Below, in pieces: positions 36,973 through 64,000 of a DNA stretch of 64,000 nucleotides; position 1 is the first letter of the stretch, and every line of letters starts with the position of its first letter. Source of the stretch: Chrysomallon squamiferum (taxonomy: Eukaryota > Mollusca > Gastropoda > Neomphalida > Peltospiridae); contig CM022670.1 in NCBI GenBank assembly GCA_012295275.1, positions 14,306,862-14,370,861 of the forward strand, read 5' to 3'. The notes under the pieces were generated by a model. It had not been told where the DNA came from. It saw only the letters and a list, made by a program, of their open reading frames with translations, and did not search any database. Position numbers and translations under genes: made by a program.

Positions 36973-37226
36973 CGTGTGACAGTGGAAGGAATGCACACGC
37001 TCAAAGGATGGTTCATCCTACAACAAACCACGCCTCGACACAGCATATTAAACATGAACAATCCTTTGTCTCTTAAACAAGTCAAACCCACAGTGTATTT
37101 AGTTAATCACGTGATACAACTTGTGTGTTTCAACGACAATAATAGTGATACACTGAACTTTTCTAAATTAATTACGGTTTGCAGAGACAAACACTTGTTA
37201 GTTGACAGTGACTAAGTTTTTACAAC
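36328..37226 (+). promoter_or_regulatory. 5' flank and 5' UTR of receptor phosphatase gene 1
   Basis: The 0.9 kb before the start codon is the block copied at 16490 and 29757, so it behaves as a unit in the duplications. An AAAT array (36910-36970) interrupts it. The start context is ACAACATGG, favourable for initiation. I see no convincing TATA box; the transcription start is not determinable by eye. Confidence 0.55.
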
Positions 37227-51871
<14,645 letters not shown>

Positions 51872-51886
51872 GATGCTGACTTTTAA

Positions 51887-51893
<7 letters not shown>

Positions 51894-51964
<71 letters not shown>
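51894..51964. repeat. (CT)n microsatellite
   Basis: CT run just after the D2 remnant; homologous to the (AG)n at 17453 in opposite orientation. Confidence 0.95.
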
Positions 51965-51965
<1 letters not shown>

Positions 51966-53478
51966 AATATTGTCTTTCGTCATGTTTCTGACAAAGCTAT
52001 CAAATAAAGTGAAGACTTCCTTAAGCTGAATGAAATCGCCGAACGTTTCCTGAATCAGGAAGCAATCTTTTAAACTAGAACTAAGAATAGTTATTGTACT
52101 GCAGCGGTGAAGTGCTTTGTTTAAGTGTTTATTTTAGTCTTTTTATGTATAACATTCGAAACAATCCTTTCTATATATTCAATGATAACATATACAATAA
52201 CCGCCAATAAATGTCTGTCTGTTTTAGATACATTTTGGATCTACCGCATATAAAACTCCCATAACTAATGCATTTTCTGATATGAATTACGAACAGTCAA
52301 AATAAAAAAAATAATTAAACAAATTTAAAAAATAAAAAATAAAAAATATAAAATAAAAAGCCAATAAAGAAATGTCTAACATATACATACAGAAACAACA
52401 TGAACACTGAATTACTAGAAGGCACCACTATTTCCCTTTGTTATGATCTCATATCCGAAGCAAATGAGGTTAAAACATAGACCCATACACAAACACACAC
52501 ATAAACATACATACATATAGATACCCCACCCACAGATATACATAGACACACATAATAAATATACACAAATGTAAATACATAAAAACATACTTAAACAAAA
52601 ATTGCAATATTTATTTATGAAGATTTTCTTTAATAATCTGAGTACAATTTTATTTTCTGTGTAATAGATACAAAACGAAAACAAGGTAAAGAGGAAAGTT
52701 ACAAATTTTCTTTATTACATACTCAGCATAAAAGTAAAAAAAAAAAAACTAAAACTAATAATAAAAGAAAAAAGAAAACATAAAAAAGAAAGAAAGAAAG
52801 AAAAACAAAACAAAAAGAAACAATGACTCACTTGAAAAATAAAGCAAAAAGTCAACAATTGAGATATATGTATATGTACATATAAATGAGAAAGAAAGAT
52901 TGTATTATGGCATAATATGAAAACTTTGACATCCAATTTCATTTGTTGAAAAGATTAATCATACATGCAAATGTTGACAGATAAAAATATTGTACAAAAT
53001 GTAACATCAATATTAGATAGGTAAAAGGCATACACAAATCCTGTTGACAAAAACAAATATTAGCAAATATCAAACAAACCATTTAAAAATATTTTATGCA
53101 GCTTTCTTCATTTACCCGAATTAAACTAGTTTTATAAAAGAAGTATTTGTCAAGATATAAAAATTTTGCGGCTTCATGTGCATATTATGGATGACAAAAG
53201 AAGAAAGACGACACCGAAAATTGTTTTAACACAAGTCGGTTTGTATTCATAATTATTACTCACTCAGTATCTGTTGACTCTTCAGTCATAGATACAGTAT
53301 CATCATGTATAATATCAACATTATGAACATCATATAAAACTGTTCATTAAATGGTGCGATTAGAACCGTTATTGAAACATTGGTTTAATATTACCTGCAT
53401 ACAAGTTGAACCTTCGCAGATTACAGAAGCAGAATCAAAACAAAAATTAATTCACACTCAAAAATTAATTATTGTGAG
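51965..53478. other. Non-coding spacer between the tail-to-tail receptor genes
   Basis: AT-rich with short A-rich and TACA-rich stretches (52480-52560, 52735-52815). No gene, RNA or transposon recognised. Confidence 0.5.
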
Positions 53479-53484
53479 TTTATT
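53479..53484 (-). promoter_or_regulatory. Candidate polyadenylation signal of receptor gene 2
   Basis: AATAAA on the minus strand about 48 bases after the stop codon. Confidence 0.5.
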
Positions 53485-53531
53485 ATGTTAACTGTTTTTA
53501 TGTTAATTATGTACACATGTATAGACAAACT

Positions 53532-64000
<10,469 letters not shown>

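Overview
This is an AT-rich, intron-rich eukaryotic window, most likely from a mollusc or another lophotrochozoan. The evidence is compact exons with GT-AG junctions, long introns full of ATT, CT/AG and TTTA microsatellites, a non-LTR retrotransposon with zinc knuckles and RNase H, and receptor genes joining a fucolectin/discoidin-type domain, EGF repeats and a cytoplasmic tyrosine phosphatase. The species cannot be named from the sequence. Most long open frames here are low-complexity artefacts; real genes were rebuilt from splice signals and exon homology.

Layout. (1) 1-4182: a decayed non-LTR retrotransposon on the minus strand, cut off by the window's left edge. (2) About 6440-16450 and 19165-25950: a tandem segmental duplication. 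Each unit carries one minus-strand gene for a CD225/dispanin (IFITM-like) two-hydrophobic-segment protein with a proline-rich N-terminus. Copy A (246 aa, seven exons) contains two extra 38-codon exons that copy B (175 aa, five exons) lacks. A FLYWCH-type zinc-finger remnant lies between them. (3) About 26.9-35.7 kb: a graveyard of EGF-like and discoidin-type exons on both strands, plus a copy of the receptor 5' flank. (4) 37227-51871, plus strand: receptor tyrosine phosphatase gene 1, with signal peptide, discoidin-type domain, five EGF-like exons, transmembrane exon and phosphatase domain D1. Its D2 is largely lost in or near a 200-N gap. Several ectodomain exons carry lesions. (5) 64000-53532, minus strand: receptor tyrosine phosphatase gene 2, running off the right edge. 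It has six EGF-like exons (two decayed or partial), transmembrane exon, full D1 and a complete catalytically dead D2 ending in a stop. Genes 1 and 2 are tail-to-tail inverted paralogues, or possibly mis-joined haplotypes, around the gap.

How it fits together. Receptor-phosphatase fragments (5' flank, D2 exons, EGF exons) are scattered beside both dispanin genes, so the two families have been duplicating and rearranging as one neighbourhood. Lectin/EGF ectodomains, an intracellular phosphatase and IFITM-type membrane proteins would be compatible with a fast-evolving innate immune locus. That role is inference only; the sequence shows architecture and turnover, not function.
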